DNA of 64,000 nt from Entamoeba histolytica HM-1:IMSS (Eukaryota; Evosea; Mastigamoebida; Endamoebidae), in NCBI RefSeq assembly GCF_000208925.1, contig NW_001914870.1, positions 6,351 through 70,350 of the forward strand. The letters are read 5' to 3'. A model generated the notes under the pieces. It had not been told where the DNA came from, did not search any database, and saw nothing but the letters and a program-made list of their open reading frames with translations. The stretch's first letter is position 1. Every line of letters starts with the position of its first letter. Positions 42,440 to 53,448 of this stretch are shown piece after piece. A program made the position numbers and the translations under genes.

Positions 42440-45400
42440 TGTGATCTCCGCAGTATTCCATGACATCCATCATGTTTTTATTACAAGGTTTTTAATTTCT
42501 TTCTCGATGTCAATGTCAATTTTTAATTCTTTAATTAATTTAACACTTGAGTTATTTATTAATCCATTGATTGAGATTACTACTGGAATTATTTTGACAT
42601 CTTTTATTTTCTCTATTTTCATTAGCCTATTCTTTAATTCTTTATACTTATTTCTTTTCTTCCAATAGGCTCAATTAATATTGTGATCAGCCACAATAGT
42701 CATATCAAATAATAGACCAGTTTTGTTCTTTTTATCTAATACATATCTGGTATTTTGTGGTATTGTCCATCACTTTTAGGCATTATTTGTTTGTTCCATA
42801 TCATTGTAATGTCTTTATATTTGAACATTGTTTCATATGGGGGTTTTTATATTGTTTATTTCCAGTGTATTTTCTTATTAATCAATATTATAATGCCTAT
42901 ATTGTCATGTTTTTCTATTTGTGATTTATTATGATAAATACAAGATAGTAGAATGTATTTTACTGTAGTTATCTTGTCTTTACAAAGTGTTGCGTATTTT
43001 AATATTTCATTTTTCATTATTTTTGCTTTTCTATACCCACAAAATATTGCTTCATCTTGCATTTTTCTTAATTTGAGAAATGTATTTTTCTTAATATTGA
43101 ATGACTTCCATGTTTTAACTGTAGTAGTTTTATCTACTCATTTTGACTCATTCCATCTTCTAAAATATCCACTAATTTGATGACACTTCCATTTTTTGAT
43201 GTATTTGTCAATAATTTCTTTATTTCTACTACTACTTCTTTTTCTTTTTTATTTTCAATCCCTTCATTTATTATTTCTTCTATTTTTGTTTCTGGGATTT
43301 TATGAATTAGTGTTTTGAATTCTATTCCACAATCCATTCTTATTGTACCATCTATCTAATATGTTATTTCCTATTTCACATTCTCTGGTACAGTAGTACA
43401 TCACTGTTCTTACTAATTCAATAACATATTCGTCCCTTATATTTATTAATCCTTCACCCATTTCTTCTAGAGGGACATACAACCTATCTTTGGAGTTTCA
43501 CCAATGTATTTTGCCTTTCTTAAATATTTTCTTATCTCCAAATCAATTTTGTCTAGGTCAGTTATTTTCCAATTTACAACTGATGCTGAATATCTGAAGA
43601 TAGGGATTACTTCCGTGTTTATTCTAGTAATATATCTTCTATTACTACTTTCATCAGTGTTTATTTCTTCCATCTTTTTCATCATTTTTTCTTTGATGGT
43701 TTTACAATTGAAGGTGTCTTCAATTTCGTCGGACTGCCATATTCCTAAGTATTCATACAAGTCCTCACCTTCAATTACGGGGATGTTTTGCATTCCATCT
43801 GGTATTTCTTTAATGTTTTTAATACCAATCCTGAATTTTTCTCATTCATTTCCATCCCTATTCCACTTATTATTTCATTAATTTCATTGTGGATTATTCC
43901 CATTTCTTCACTACTTTCCGTCATTATTCTCAAATCATCCATATATAATGTGTGATTTGTTTTTGGGAATTTCTCTTCGATGATTTGAGAAATTACATTC
44001 ATCTGAATGATGAAGAGTAGAGGGGATAAGGAATCACCTTGTAAAATTCCTCTATTTAATTTAATCATCATAGATATTCATTAAATTTATAACCGATGAA
44101 TATCTTCCATCTAGTCATCATACCTTCAATAATGTCAATGATGACTCCATCATAATTAAAATATTTTAATGATTCAATTACCCATTCGTGGTTTACTGTG
44201 TCATATGCTTTCTTAATGTCATAATATGACTCATCATATTTTGGGTATTTCTCTTCTTTTTGCTGCTTTAACATATAACTATTTATTATTCCTTCTTTAG
44301 CAGCTAAAGATTGTAATTTACATCCCAATTGGTTTCTACTGATTTTAAATGATTCACTATTCATGTTAAATCTTCTGTGAATATTTTCTTTTAATATGGA
44401 GGTAAATACTTTCATAATTACATTTGTACAACTGATAGGACGATAATTAGTGACATCATTCATATCACTTTGTGGATTAATAAACTTCTTCCACTTACCA
44501 TGTCTAATGGGATGTTTTGAATGAAGTTTAACCATTCATTGAAGATACTAAGAATGGCTTCTCTTGATGATGACATCCTTTTCAAATAATACCCATATAT
44601 AGTGTCTTTTCCTGGTGCTTTCCAGTTATTTATTCTCATTATACTTAAATTTAATTCATTTATTGTTATAATGACACTATCATAATTTCTATATCTTTCA
44701 TTCAACAAGGTGATTTGTTTTATTTTCCAATAATCTTTATTTAATATCACCTGTGTTTCATATAACGATTTCCAATATTCTAAAGTAATATCGTTATTTG
44801 GGTATATTTCATTTTTTGTTTCTTTCTTATTCTAATTTTCTTGTTAGAATCAAACATGATTTTATTTGTATTGATTCTGACCCTTTCTTCCTTATTAAAT
44901 TTAATTCTTTCTTTTATCATTGTCATCATATATTTTATGTATTTTATTCTTTCTAGTGCTTTGACTTTTATTCCTTCTTCATCATGTTCTTTTAATTTCA
45001 TGATGCACTTTATTCTGTACCATTTCCTTCCCTTGACCAAATCTTCTAGTCTATTGATTTTCTTTAGGATTTCTTTTATTTCATCAAATTTGTCTCTTAT
45101 TATTTTATTTTGGAGATAGAGGTGCATAACCATTGAAATATTCATATCATCTTGCAGATCCTGCATTCTGCTTCCTGACCATATCCATCTATTATTAATT
45201 TCATTTATTAATTCATAAGTTTCTTTTCTTTGAAAGTAGTAATTAATGTTTGAACATTTTTCTATTTTCATTTCTTTTACTTTATTGATGAGAGTGTTAA
45301 GGTATTCTTCATCAATTTCAGTATAGTTATTTTTTATTATGATTTTTTATTATTGAATCACACTCTACTCTTCCTTCTATTATATCATTTATTTTCAATT

Positions 45401-45551
45401 TAATGTACCGTTTAGTATTTTCTTTTATTTTATGTGATATTTTAATATATTTAATATATTCTTTTTCATTATTGACATTGATATTTATTGCTTTTATTAT
45501 ATTTTCTATTTGTTCATTTTTTATTTTCTTATATAATTTCTTATTTAACAA
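42440..45551 (-). pseudogene. LINE ORF2 (right copy): reverse transcriptase and endonuclease, multiply frameshifted
   Basis: The frame is broken into at least eight pieces. Domain order is recognisable: N-terminal region (LNKKLYKK, NRWIWSGSRM); RT motifs NYRPISCTNVIMKV, YDIKKAYDTVNHEW (motif A, catalytic Asp), GILQGDSLSPLLF (motif B) and YMDDLRIM (motif C, catalytic Asp pair); then a C-terminal endonuclease of R2/R4 type. Catalytic residues survive, but the breaks (for example near 45330, 44765, 44500, 44070, 43780, 43475 and 43310) make this copy unable to supply its own enzyme. Confidence 0.88.
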
Positions 45552-45579
45552 ATTAATTCAAAACAATACAACACTTCAA

Positions 45580-47076
45580 TTAAAATTCTATTTCTTTGTT
45601 CTGTTGTATTTCTTGTCTGACTGTCATCTCTTGTTTTTTGACAATCAGTGCTTTGCTTTTCTCTTCGATTTCCACTACTGTCTTTTTCATAGGAGTAGTT
45701 TCATTCATCTCCATCGTTCCTGATGATGTTTTCCTCAGTACTGGTTGTGTATTTATCACAAGTGTCATCGTTTTCTTCTTCTCTAATTCCTTCTGTGAAA
45801 TAAAATTTTCAATATCATCTTGTTGTTTTGATATTATTTGTTTTTGTGCTTCATTTTCTTTTTGTGTGTTGTCTAATTCTTCTCTTGTTATTTCTGCAAT
45901 TTCTTGGTTTTTAATTGCAATTTCTTGATATTCAGATATTTGTTTTTCTTTATCTCTTATTTCTTTCTTTAATTCTTTAGTATTTTCCTCTATCATTTCA
46001 ATTTTCTTCTCTAATGTGTTTGCATTTTGTTCTAGCGTTTTGTTTCTCTTTTTTAGCTTTTCAATTTCTTCTTTCATTTCTTCATTTTCTTTTTCAATCT
46101 TCTTTTTATTAGCTTGGATACTTCGGATTTTTTCTTCTTTATTATTTACTTCTGTGATTTTCTTTCCTTCTATCTCGTTTACTTTTCCTTGTAGATTTAA
46201 GTTTTCTTCTTCTAATTTTTCATTTTCTTTCTTCATTTCTTCATAATTCGTTTGAATCTTTTTAATTTGTGTTTTCATTTCTGTAATTTCTTCTTCAAAT
46301 TCTTTCCTAACTATTTCTTTTGCTTTTCTCATCATTTCTTCTGAGATGGCTTGTTCTTCTTCCATTCTTTTCATACTTAATTCTTTAAGTTTTCCTTGTA
46401 ATTCAGTAATTTGATTTTTCAGAGCAAGTATTTCTTCTTTTTCTTTTTCTTCTTCTATCTTTTCTTCTTTATTTTTTGTTTCTTCTTGTGTTTTCTTTAT
46501 ACTTTGTTTGTTATTTATTATTCTTGCAATTTTACATCTATCATTCATTTCTTTAATTGGGTTTTTGTTTTTAATTTCTGCTTCTATAGCCTTAATGTCT
46601 TTTTCTTCCCAATCTTTTGTTTTTTCTTTAAACTCTTCTTTCGTCTTTTCAATTACCTTTTTCTTTTTAATTGAATATACTTCTTGGAGGATATCATACC
46701 ATCTTTTCCTCTTACCTTCATATTTTTTAAGTATTTCTTCGTATTCTCCTTCTTTCCATTCACTTGTTATTCTTTTTATTCTTTCTTGTATCTCATTTAT
46801 TGTTAGCCATTTATATTTGTTATTTGTATAATCTTTATTGTTATTGTATTTACCTTGTTTTTTATTTGTTTTTCTTTGTGTCTTTCGTCTTCTAAACCCT
46901 TTTTCCTTGGTGTATCATTTACCTTTATTATTATAATTGTTATGCCATTTATTGCTATTGACATTTCTTTTTTTGTTGTATGACCTTATATTTCTATGTC
47001 TTGTTTGCTTTTCTTTACAAGACCCTAAGGTTTTACACAATAGCCATGGCATTAAAATTTGTTGTATTTCCTGCAT
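45580..47076 (-). pseudogene. LINE ORF1 (right copy), broken by the same TGA as the left copy
   Basis: 498-codon frame from ATG 47076 to the TAA at 45580, interrupted at codon 54 by TGA (46915-46917). The 322-residue part from 46548 is a Lys/Glu coiled coil. It differs from the left copy by a single residue (Asn for Lys in the ENLxLQGK segment). Confidence 0.85.
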
Positions 47077-47305
47077 TGGAAAAGGAATAATAATAATCAA
47101 TAAATAGAATAATATAAAATATACTTTACCAAAAAAGAAACACTTTAAAAAGATAAAACAATAATACAAGAAGAAGAGTTGGTATAAAAACAAAAAGTTT
47201 TTAGATTAGAATGAATGAAGAAAAGAATTGAAGAGATATGAATAAAAAATATAAGCAAATTTTGATAATAGAAAAAAAGGAAAAACTAAAAATTAAAAAA
47301 AGAAA

Positions 47306-48205
47306 ATGAACATCATCATTACCTTGCTTTTGTGTTTTTGTTTTGGTATTGAACAACCACAACAAAATCAAGCAGTTGTCGTTAATTTATCAAGATATTG
47401 GTTAAATTATAGACATACTAACAGTGGAGTATTAATATATAATACATTAAAGAGATTAGGATATTTAGATGATCAATTATTATTTTTTAATGCTGACGAC
47501 CACGCATGTCATCCAAGAAATGTATTTCCAGGAGAGATGAGACTAAATACAAACATGCCGAATATTTATAAAGATATTATTATTGATTATAAAGGAAGAG
47601 ACGTTAGTATTGAAAAATATATGAGAGCAATGCTTGGAAGAGATGTCAAAGGAACTCCTGATAGTTTAAGACTTGTAAGAGGAGAAAGAACATTCATTTA
47701 TTTGATTGGACATGGGGGAGAAGGATTTATGAAGTTTCAAAATAGAGATGAAATTACATCATATGATATAGAATATATGTTTAAAGAAATGGAAATTATG
47801 AAACGATATAAAGAAGTTATGTTTGTGGTTGACACTTGTCAAGCCACTAGTTTAAGTGATAGGATTAAAGCAAAAAATATTATTACCGTTGGAAGTAGTG
47901 TAACTGGTCAATCAAGTTATTCTGGTTATATTTCAAATGAAATTGGTGCTATTACATCAGACTTATGGGACCAACACCAAGATGTATTATTCCAACATTC
48001 ATTAAACAAAGAAAGTAATATGACTGTTCAAGATTATTTAAATTATTTTAATAAAAATATGCTTAAAAGTAATCATGGATGGAGAAGTGATTTATTCAAT
48101 CGTCCATTAAGTCAAGTTAAAATGACCGATTTCCTTGCTTATATCCCACAATCAGTTGAAGTTGATTTAAATGAAATACCTTGGTCAGATAACATTTTTA
48201 ATTAA
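47306..48205 (+). CDS. PIGK: GPI transamidase catalytic subunit (PIG-K/Gpi8), C13 cysteine peptidase family
   Basis: A 299-residue protein. After a signal peptide (about 1-15) come AVVVNLSRYWLNYRHTNSG and the catalytic His136 in LIGHGGEGF and Cys178 in FVVDTCQA, both in the legumain-like fold. The segments ADDHACHPRN and GEMRLN are PIG-K hallmarks. The enzyme cleaves C-terminal GPI signals in the ER and attaches the anchor. Yeast Gpi8 and human PIG-K have a C-terminal membrane helix; none is visible here after residue 285, so the protein must be held by its partners. The start is 220 bp from the LINE 5' end. Confidence 0.95.
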   Translation: MNIIITLLLCFCFGIEQPQQNQAVVVNLSRYWLNYRHTNSGVLIYNTLKRLGYLDDQLLFFNADDHACHPRNVFPGEMRLNTNMPNIYKDIIIDYKGRDVSIEKYMRAMLGRDVKGTPDSLRLVRGERTFIYLIGHGGEGFMKFQNRDEITSYDIEYMFKEMEIMKRYKEVMFVVDTCQATSLSDRIKAKNIITVGSSVTGQSSYSGYISNEIGAITSDLWDQHQDVLFQHSLNKESNMTVQDYLNYFNKNMLKSNHGWRSDLFNRPLSQVKMTDFLAYIPQSVEVDLNEIPWSDNIFN

Positions 48206-48606
48206 TTTTTTTTTGTTATTTATATATTGTTTTAAGAAAAAAAGAAAATAACAAATTAAATTATAAAAATAGAAAGAATTAAAAAACCCTTAAAAAGGGT
48301 TAAAAATGAACAAAAAAAAAATTGAACAATTATCCTTTTAATAAAGTAACAACACTTCAGAAAAAAAGGAATTTCTTTAATGCAAAATCTTTAAATAATG
48401 AACTTAAATTATTCAAAGAAAGCATTAAAGAAGTACCATGAAAAGAAGTGTTTGTTTTTTTTTTCTTTTTAGAATTTTTTTTACAAAAAGACATGAAATA
48501 AATGAGAATGAAAAGATTTTAAAAAAAGAAAATTTTGAGAAGAAAATTTAATTGATAGAGTGACAGTAAAAAATCAAAATATGATAGCGAAGAAGATTCT
48601 GAGAAA
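48206..48606. other. Intergenic region with a short inverted repeat
   Basis: AT-rich leader region of the Spt6 gene. A 7-bp inverted repeat, AACCCTT...AAGGGTT, lies at about 48285-48301, between the PIG-K stop and the Spt6 start. It is too short to assign a role. Confidence 0.4.
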
Positions 48607-51600
48607 ATGAGTGAAGATTATGACGAAAGAAATAGTGAAGAAGAAGACGTTCCTAGAACTAGAGAAGGATATATTGCACATGATGGATTTATTGCATCAG
48701 ATGATGAAGAAATTGAAGAAGAAGTTCCAGAAGAAGATGCATATGAGGAAGATGAAGAAGAGAAAGAAAGAAGAAGAATTGAACGAGAGAAAAGGAAACT
48801 TGAAAAACAACATAAAAAAGAAGAAGCAAAAAAGAAAAAAAGAAAGTTAATTAAAGAAGACGATGATGATGATGAAATGGAAAGTGGGAATGAACAAGTA
48901 ATGGACGAAGAAATAGAAGATGTTGGTGAAGATGAAGAGATGACAAGCAGATATCTTGAATGTTTGGAACCTGCTGATAAGGAAAAAATGAAAAGAACAC
49001 AAAGGATTGAAACTATATATAAAACTGATTGTCCTGAACGATTATATGACAGAAAGTCAGTATTAAATAAATATAACGAAGAAATAGATGATCAAGAATG
49101 GAATAGAAGAATTAGAGAAGAAGTAGAATGGCTTGATGGAAAATTAAGATATATGATTCAATTAGAAGCAGAAGACTTAATGGGAGTAATAAGAAAAATA
49201 TTAGAATTAATGTATAAGTATCATCATGAATTAATGTATATTTATACTTATGATAGGGATTGGTATTATCCATACATATCAAGGGATTATTCTAAAATTG
49301 ATAGTTATCAAGTATTAGATATGTTATGGATGATTTGGAATTATGATGAAGAGTATTCTCTTTTTTGTAAAGAAAAAGAGAAAGTAAAAGAGGGATTAAA
49401 AGAAATTCCTGAAGAAAGAAGAGCACTATATTCTGTAGAATTAGATAGTGTGATTGAATTACCAGATTTGAAATTGATTTCTGATGACTTTTTGTTAAGA
49501 TATAGGAAAGATCAGTTTGATCCTTTAAAACAAATTTCAAAAGGAAAAAAGTCATATCAAATTCTTATTCAAAAGAACTTTAAAGAAATGTTGGATGGTT
49601 TTGGATTAACTGCTGATGAATTGGCTCAAAACATTAAATCAAATTTTAAGAAAACTATTCCTAGAATGTGCCCTGAAATTCCACAAGCAATTGCTGCACG
49701 AATGGTTAGTCCAGAATTTCCTGAACCTAAAAACATAATGAGCGGAGCTAAAATGATTTTTGCAACAGAGTTTGCATATAATTGGTATGTAAGAAAGTTC
49801 TTCTTTGAAGAAGGATTAAAAGATGCAGAATTAAGTACTGATCCAACACCAAAAGGAGATGAGGTTATTAATGTATTTCATAAATATGCAATAATTAAAA
49901 GATTAAGAAGAAAACCAATTGGATTAATGAGAGGAAAGACAGACATATTAAATATATTTAATGCTGTAAATGAAGGACTTCTTACTATGACAATTGAAAT
50001 ACCTCAAAATATTATAGAAAATGCATCAACGTTATTAGTTGGTGGTGATGATTTAGAAGAATGGAGAAAATATAAAAAAGAAACACTTGAATTTGCATTT
50101 AAATATTTTATTACTCCATATGTTGTTGAACAACTTAAAATTGAATTAAGAAAAGAAGCAGTTGATTGTTTAATTCATGAAGCTCAATACAATTTAAAAA
50201 GAAGAATTGATGTAGCACAACATTTTGCATTAGGAAAATATAGTAAAGATATTGATAATATTTCAGCATTAGAAAAGAAATTTGTTGGAGGAATTGTTTT
50301 TAGTAAAGAAGGAATGATGGGAGTTAAAGTAAATGCAATGACTGGAGAATTTATTGAAGGAAAATATTTTGGAAAGAATAATAGTAAATATGGAGAATAT
50401 GAAGAAGAATTAAAGAAATTTTTTGGTAGAGATACGTTAGTTGTTGGTATTGAAGCAAATACTCAAAGATATGTTTCTGTTACAGCTACAATGAAAAATA
50501 ACTCTGAAATAGAATGTGTTGGAATTAATAAAGATTTAGGTAGAATTTATAAAAAAGAAACAAAAGGTGAAATGTCAGAATTAGAATTTGCAGGCGCTTG
50601 TGTTTGTAGACAACTTATTAATCCAATAGCAGAATTTGTTCATATTTGTTGTACAAAAGAGAAAATGCTTAGTATTAAATTACATTGGTTACAAAATACA
50701 TTAAATGAAAGTGAACAAAATAAAATGTTTTCAGCACTAAATGAAACATTAATAACTATAATCAATTCAAAAGGAGTAGACATTAATCAATGTATTGAAT
50801 ATCCTCATATGGAGAAAATGTTGGACTATGTTAATGGATTAGGGCCAATAAGAACTGATTATATTTTCAGTCATTTTAGACAATATGACTTCAAAGTTAC
50901 ATCAAGAAAATTCTTAAATGAGACATTTAAAACTGATAAATTAGAAACTGTAGTTGATAATTGTATTGGATTTATTATTATTTCACCTAAATATTCATCA
51001 AAGAACTTGTATTTAGATCAAACAAGAATTCATTTTTCAAGATATGGATTAGCAGAAACTATAGTAGATGATGCGTTCACTGGAAAAAGACCAATAGATG
51101 ATTTTACAAAGAAAGTAATGTCATTAACAAGAGAAGACTATAATAGACTCGACTTAGAAGGGTATGGAAGAGAAAATGGAGAGAAAGGACATAGCATATA
51201 CATTTGTATAATGGATATTGTTAATGAATTAATTGAACCATTCAAATATCAACAAGCATCATTAGCAGAAGCAATGATGAAAGACGAAGAGATCTTTGAG
51301 AGTGTTACAAACTCATCTATTCAAGAATTTAAGAAGAACCAATTGATTGAATTTGTATTAAAACCAGGAAGTAGAGAAAGAAAGAAAGGATATATTAGTG
51401 ATGATTTAGAAGTTTCAATTGAAGACTCTATTAATTTGAATGGAGTAGAGAGTGGAACAACAATTACAGGAAAGATCATGACAGTTGATTATGGAAAGTG
51501 TATTATTGATGTAAGATGTGGAAATGATGTAGTAAATGACTACCAATATTTAGAAAATGAATATCGTCAATTACAAGAGAAAGAAAAATATTTAGAAGTA

Positions 51601-52242
51601 TATCCACGTGAGTATGAACATGAAAAAAGAGAAGAGGTTAATAGAAAAGATTATGGAGATGTAGATTTGAGAGGGTTTGAAATAGTTTCAGTTTCTAAAG
51701 CAAGATCAGATGTTCAACAAGGATCAATAGGAGATTATAAGATAGTACCAGTTTCAGAAGAAGGAGTATTTAAAGGGAAATTATTACTTGTATGGAAATG
51801 GACACCAAGCGTTATATTAAATATTGAATGTAAAGAAGAGAGTGAAAGATATGGAAGAAATATGAGAATTAGCTTTATTAAAGAAAGAAAAGACTTTGGG
51901 AATGTAAGGTCACTTGAACGATATATCAGATTAATTAATGGATATTTAGCAGATCTCCGAAAACACAGAAGATATAATGCTGATGATAATCTTGTTGATT
52001 CAGCATTATCTAAGTTAAAAGCATCACAACCAAATGTATTCAATTATTTCTTGAGTGTTTCTAAACAACAAATTGGCAAAATAAGAATTAGTTTTATTCC
52101 AGGAACAAAAACAGTTTCAAGTCAATTTGTTAGATTAGGAGAGGATGGGTTTAAATGGAATGGAAAGACATTTAATACTACCGATAAGTTAGTTGAAGAA
52201 TTTAAAACAGAAGTAACTAAAATTCTACAGAAAAAACAATAA
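48607..52242 (+). CDS. SPT6: Transcription elongation factor Spt6
   Basis: A 1211-residue protein. The order is: acidic N-terminus with Lys/Arg cluster (1-110); helical region with DLKLISDDFLLRYRKDQFDP (about 286); YqgF/RuvC-like domain (about 558-680); helix-hairpin-helix with VNGLGPIRTDYIFSHF (about 741); death-like domain LEGYGRENGEKG (about 847); S1 domain (about 945-985); and tandem SH2 domain with SDVQQGSIGDYKIVPVSEEG (about 1015-1205). This is the full Spt6 architecture. Spt6 is a histone chaperone that travels with RNA polymerase II. The protein ends just after the SH2 domain, without the extended C-terminal tail of animals and plants. Confidence 0.95.
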   Translation: MSEDYDERNSEEEDVPRTREGYIAHDGFIASDDEEIEEEVPEEDAYEEDEEEKERRRIEREKRKLEKQHKKEEAKKKKRKLIKEDDDDDEMESGNEQVMDEEIEDVGEDEEMTSRYLECLEPADKEKMKRTQRIETIYKTDCPERLYDRKSVLNKYNEEIDDQEWNRRIREEVEWLDGKLRYMIQLEAEDLMGVIRKILELMYKYHHELMYIYTYDRDWYYPYISRDYSKIDSYQVLDMLWMIWNYDEEYSLFCKEKEKVKEGLKEIPEERRALYSVELDSVIELPDLKLISDDFLLRYRKDQFDPLKQISKGKKSYQILIQKNFKEMLDGFGLTADELAQNIKSNFKKTIPRMCPEIPQAIAARMVSPEFPEPKNIMSGAKMIFATEFAYNWYVRKFFFEEGLKDAELSTDPTPKGDEVINVFHKYAIIKRLRRKPIGLMRGKTDILNIFNAVNEGLLTMTIEIPQNIIENASTLLVGGDDLEEWRKYKKETLEFAFKYFITPYVVEQLKIELRKEAVDCLIHEAQYNLKRRIDVAQHFALGKYSKDIDNISALEKKFVGGIVFSKEGMMGVKVNAMTGEFIEGKYFGKNNSKYGEYEEELKKFFGRDTLVVGIEANTQRYVSVTATMKNNSEIECVGINKDLGRIYKKETKGEMSELEFAGACVCRQLINPIAEFVHICCTKEKMLSIKLHWLQNTLNESEQNKMFSALNETLITIINSKGVDINQCIEYPHMEKMLDYVNGLGPIRTDYIFSHFRQYDFKVTSRKFLNETFKTDKLETVVDNCIGFIIISPKYSSKNLYLDQTRIHFSRYGLAETIVDDAFTGKRPIDDFTKKVMSLTREDYNRLDLEGYGRENGEKGHSIYICIMDIVNELIEPFKYQQASLAEAMMKDEEIFESVTNSSIQEFKKNQLIEFVLKPGSRERKKGYISDDLEVSIEDSINLNGVESGTTITGKIMTVDYGKCIIDVRCGNDVVNDYQYLENEYRQLQEKEKYLEVYPREYEHEKREEVNRKDYGDVDLRGFEIVSVSKARSDVQQGSIGDYKIVPVSEEGVFKGKLLLVWKWTPSVILNIECKEESERYGRNMRISFIKERKDFGNVRSLERYIRLINGYLADLRKHRRYNADDNLVDSALSKLKASQPNVFNYFLSVSKQQIGKIRISFIPGTKTVSSQFVRLGEDGFKWNGKTFNTTDKLVEEFKTEVTKILQKKQ

Positions 52243-53448
52243 GTCTAAATCAATTATTTTAATTTTTAAATATTTTTCTTAAGAAGCATCTAAAGAAAGA
52301 AAATAATAAACAAGAAATGATTGAGAGAATAATTTAATAATTTTAGAAATAAAAATGAAAGAAATAAAATTAAAAAAATCATTCAATAGTATTTTATTCA
52401 ACAAAAGATGGATAATATTATTAATGTATTTCATTCATGATATGACATTTATCTTCAACTGATTCAATAAGATTTATGGAATAGAAATTAAATAATAGAA
52501 TATAATATTGGTTCAATAAAATTGATTAACATAATGAAATATCATTAGAGATAGAAAGATACTATAACTTCAATAAGTACTAATAAAGATAAATTCAATA
52601 ATTTATAGTAATTTACTACATCAATATGTTTTATTGGAAAAAGAATGAAATAAAGAAAATAAAGAAAGGAAGAAGAATATCAAGAAATAATAATATTTTT
52701 GTCAATGAGATAAGAAAAACTAATAAAACTAAAATATTATTTGAAATAAAATTATTAAATTAATTAAAAAATATTTATTAATCGTATTTAAATTATTTCA
52801 TTCTAATTTAATAAAAATTATTATTTTATTATTTATAATAATATTAAATATTATCCTTTTTAACTAAAATTTTGTTTGTTCTATTTATATTTTGAATGTC
52901 GATAATCAAATGATTTATTTTAATCATTTATTTTTAAATGGAATGTGAATAGCTCATTAAATTAATAATGATACTAGAAAGACACAACCACAAGGTTAAG
53001 AACAACAACACTGTAAATAAAAAACACATATTGAAGTTATTAAATATAGTAAATCAACTTACAAAATTATTTTAGATTGGAAATTCTCATGTTGAATACA
53101 ATTAAATTAAGAATAATAAATTAGTAAAGAGGAAATTTTTATATAAACATTATTCTCAAAGGTTTTAATGTGTTTATTCAAATACAATTGAATAGTTTTA
53201 CTAAATATTAAAGTCATTTGATTTGAGAGTCATTTTCTATTATTCAAATTGAAAATGAGAAAAGATATAATATTTTAATACTACACTAAAAATTATATAT
53301 TTTATTTATTGTTTTTGTTTCATTTTTTCTTTACTCTTGCATTAAATTTACACATTACAATTTAAAGACTATGATAACAAACATTTGTATAGATTAAATA
53401 TATACTCTTCAATATAATAACAATAAAATTTTCAATCAATTAAATTAT
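52243..53448. other. Long intergenic stretch between convergent genes
   Basis: 1.2 kb of AT-rich sequence between the stops of Spt6 and the second TMK. No frame, repeat or RNA gene can be supported. Confidence 0.5.

Larger units (their letters stand above)
42332..47086 (-). mobile_element. EhLINE1-type R4-like non-LTR retrotransposon, right copy, full length
   Basis: A 4755-bp element lying 5' to 3' on the minus strand, the inverse of the left copy. It carries ORF1 (45580-47076) and a broken ORF2. It ends at AATTG followed by a T-rich flank (A-rich on the plus strand). Ends were placed where similarity to the left copy stops. Its length agrees with the known size of EhLINE1 (about 4.8 kb). 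Its 5' end is 220 bp from the PIG-K start. No clear target-site duplication is seen. Confidence 0.95.

Noticed and set aside
37572..47110. Target-site duplications of the two LINEs
   Set aside because: Flanks are T- or A-rich and any short match is uninformative; none could be called with confidence.
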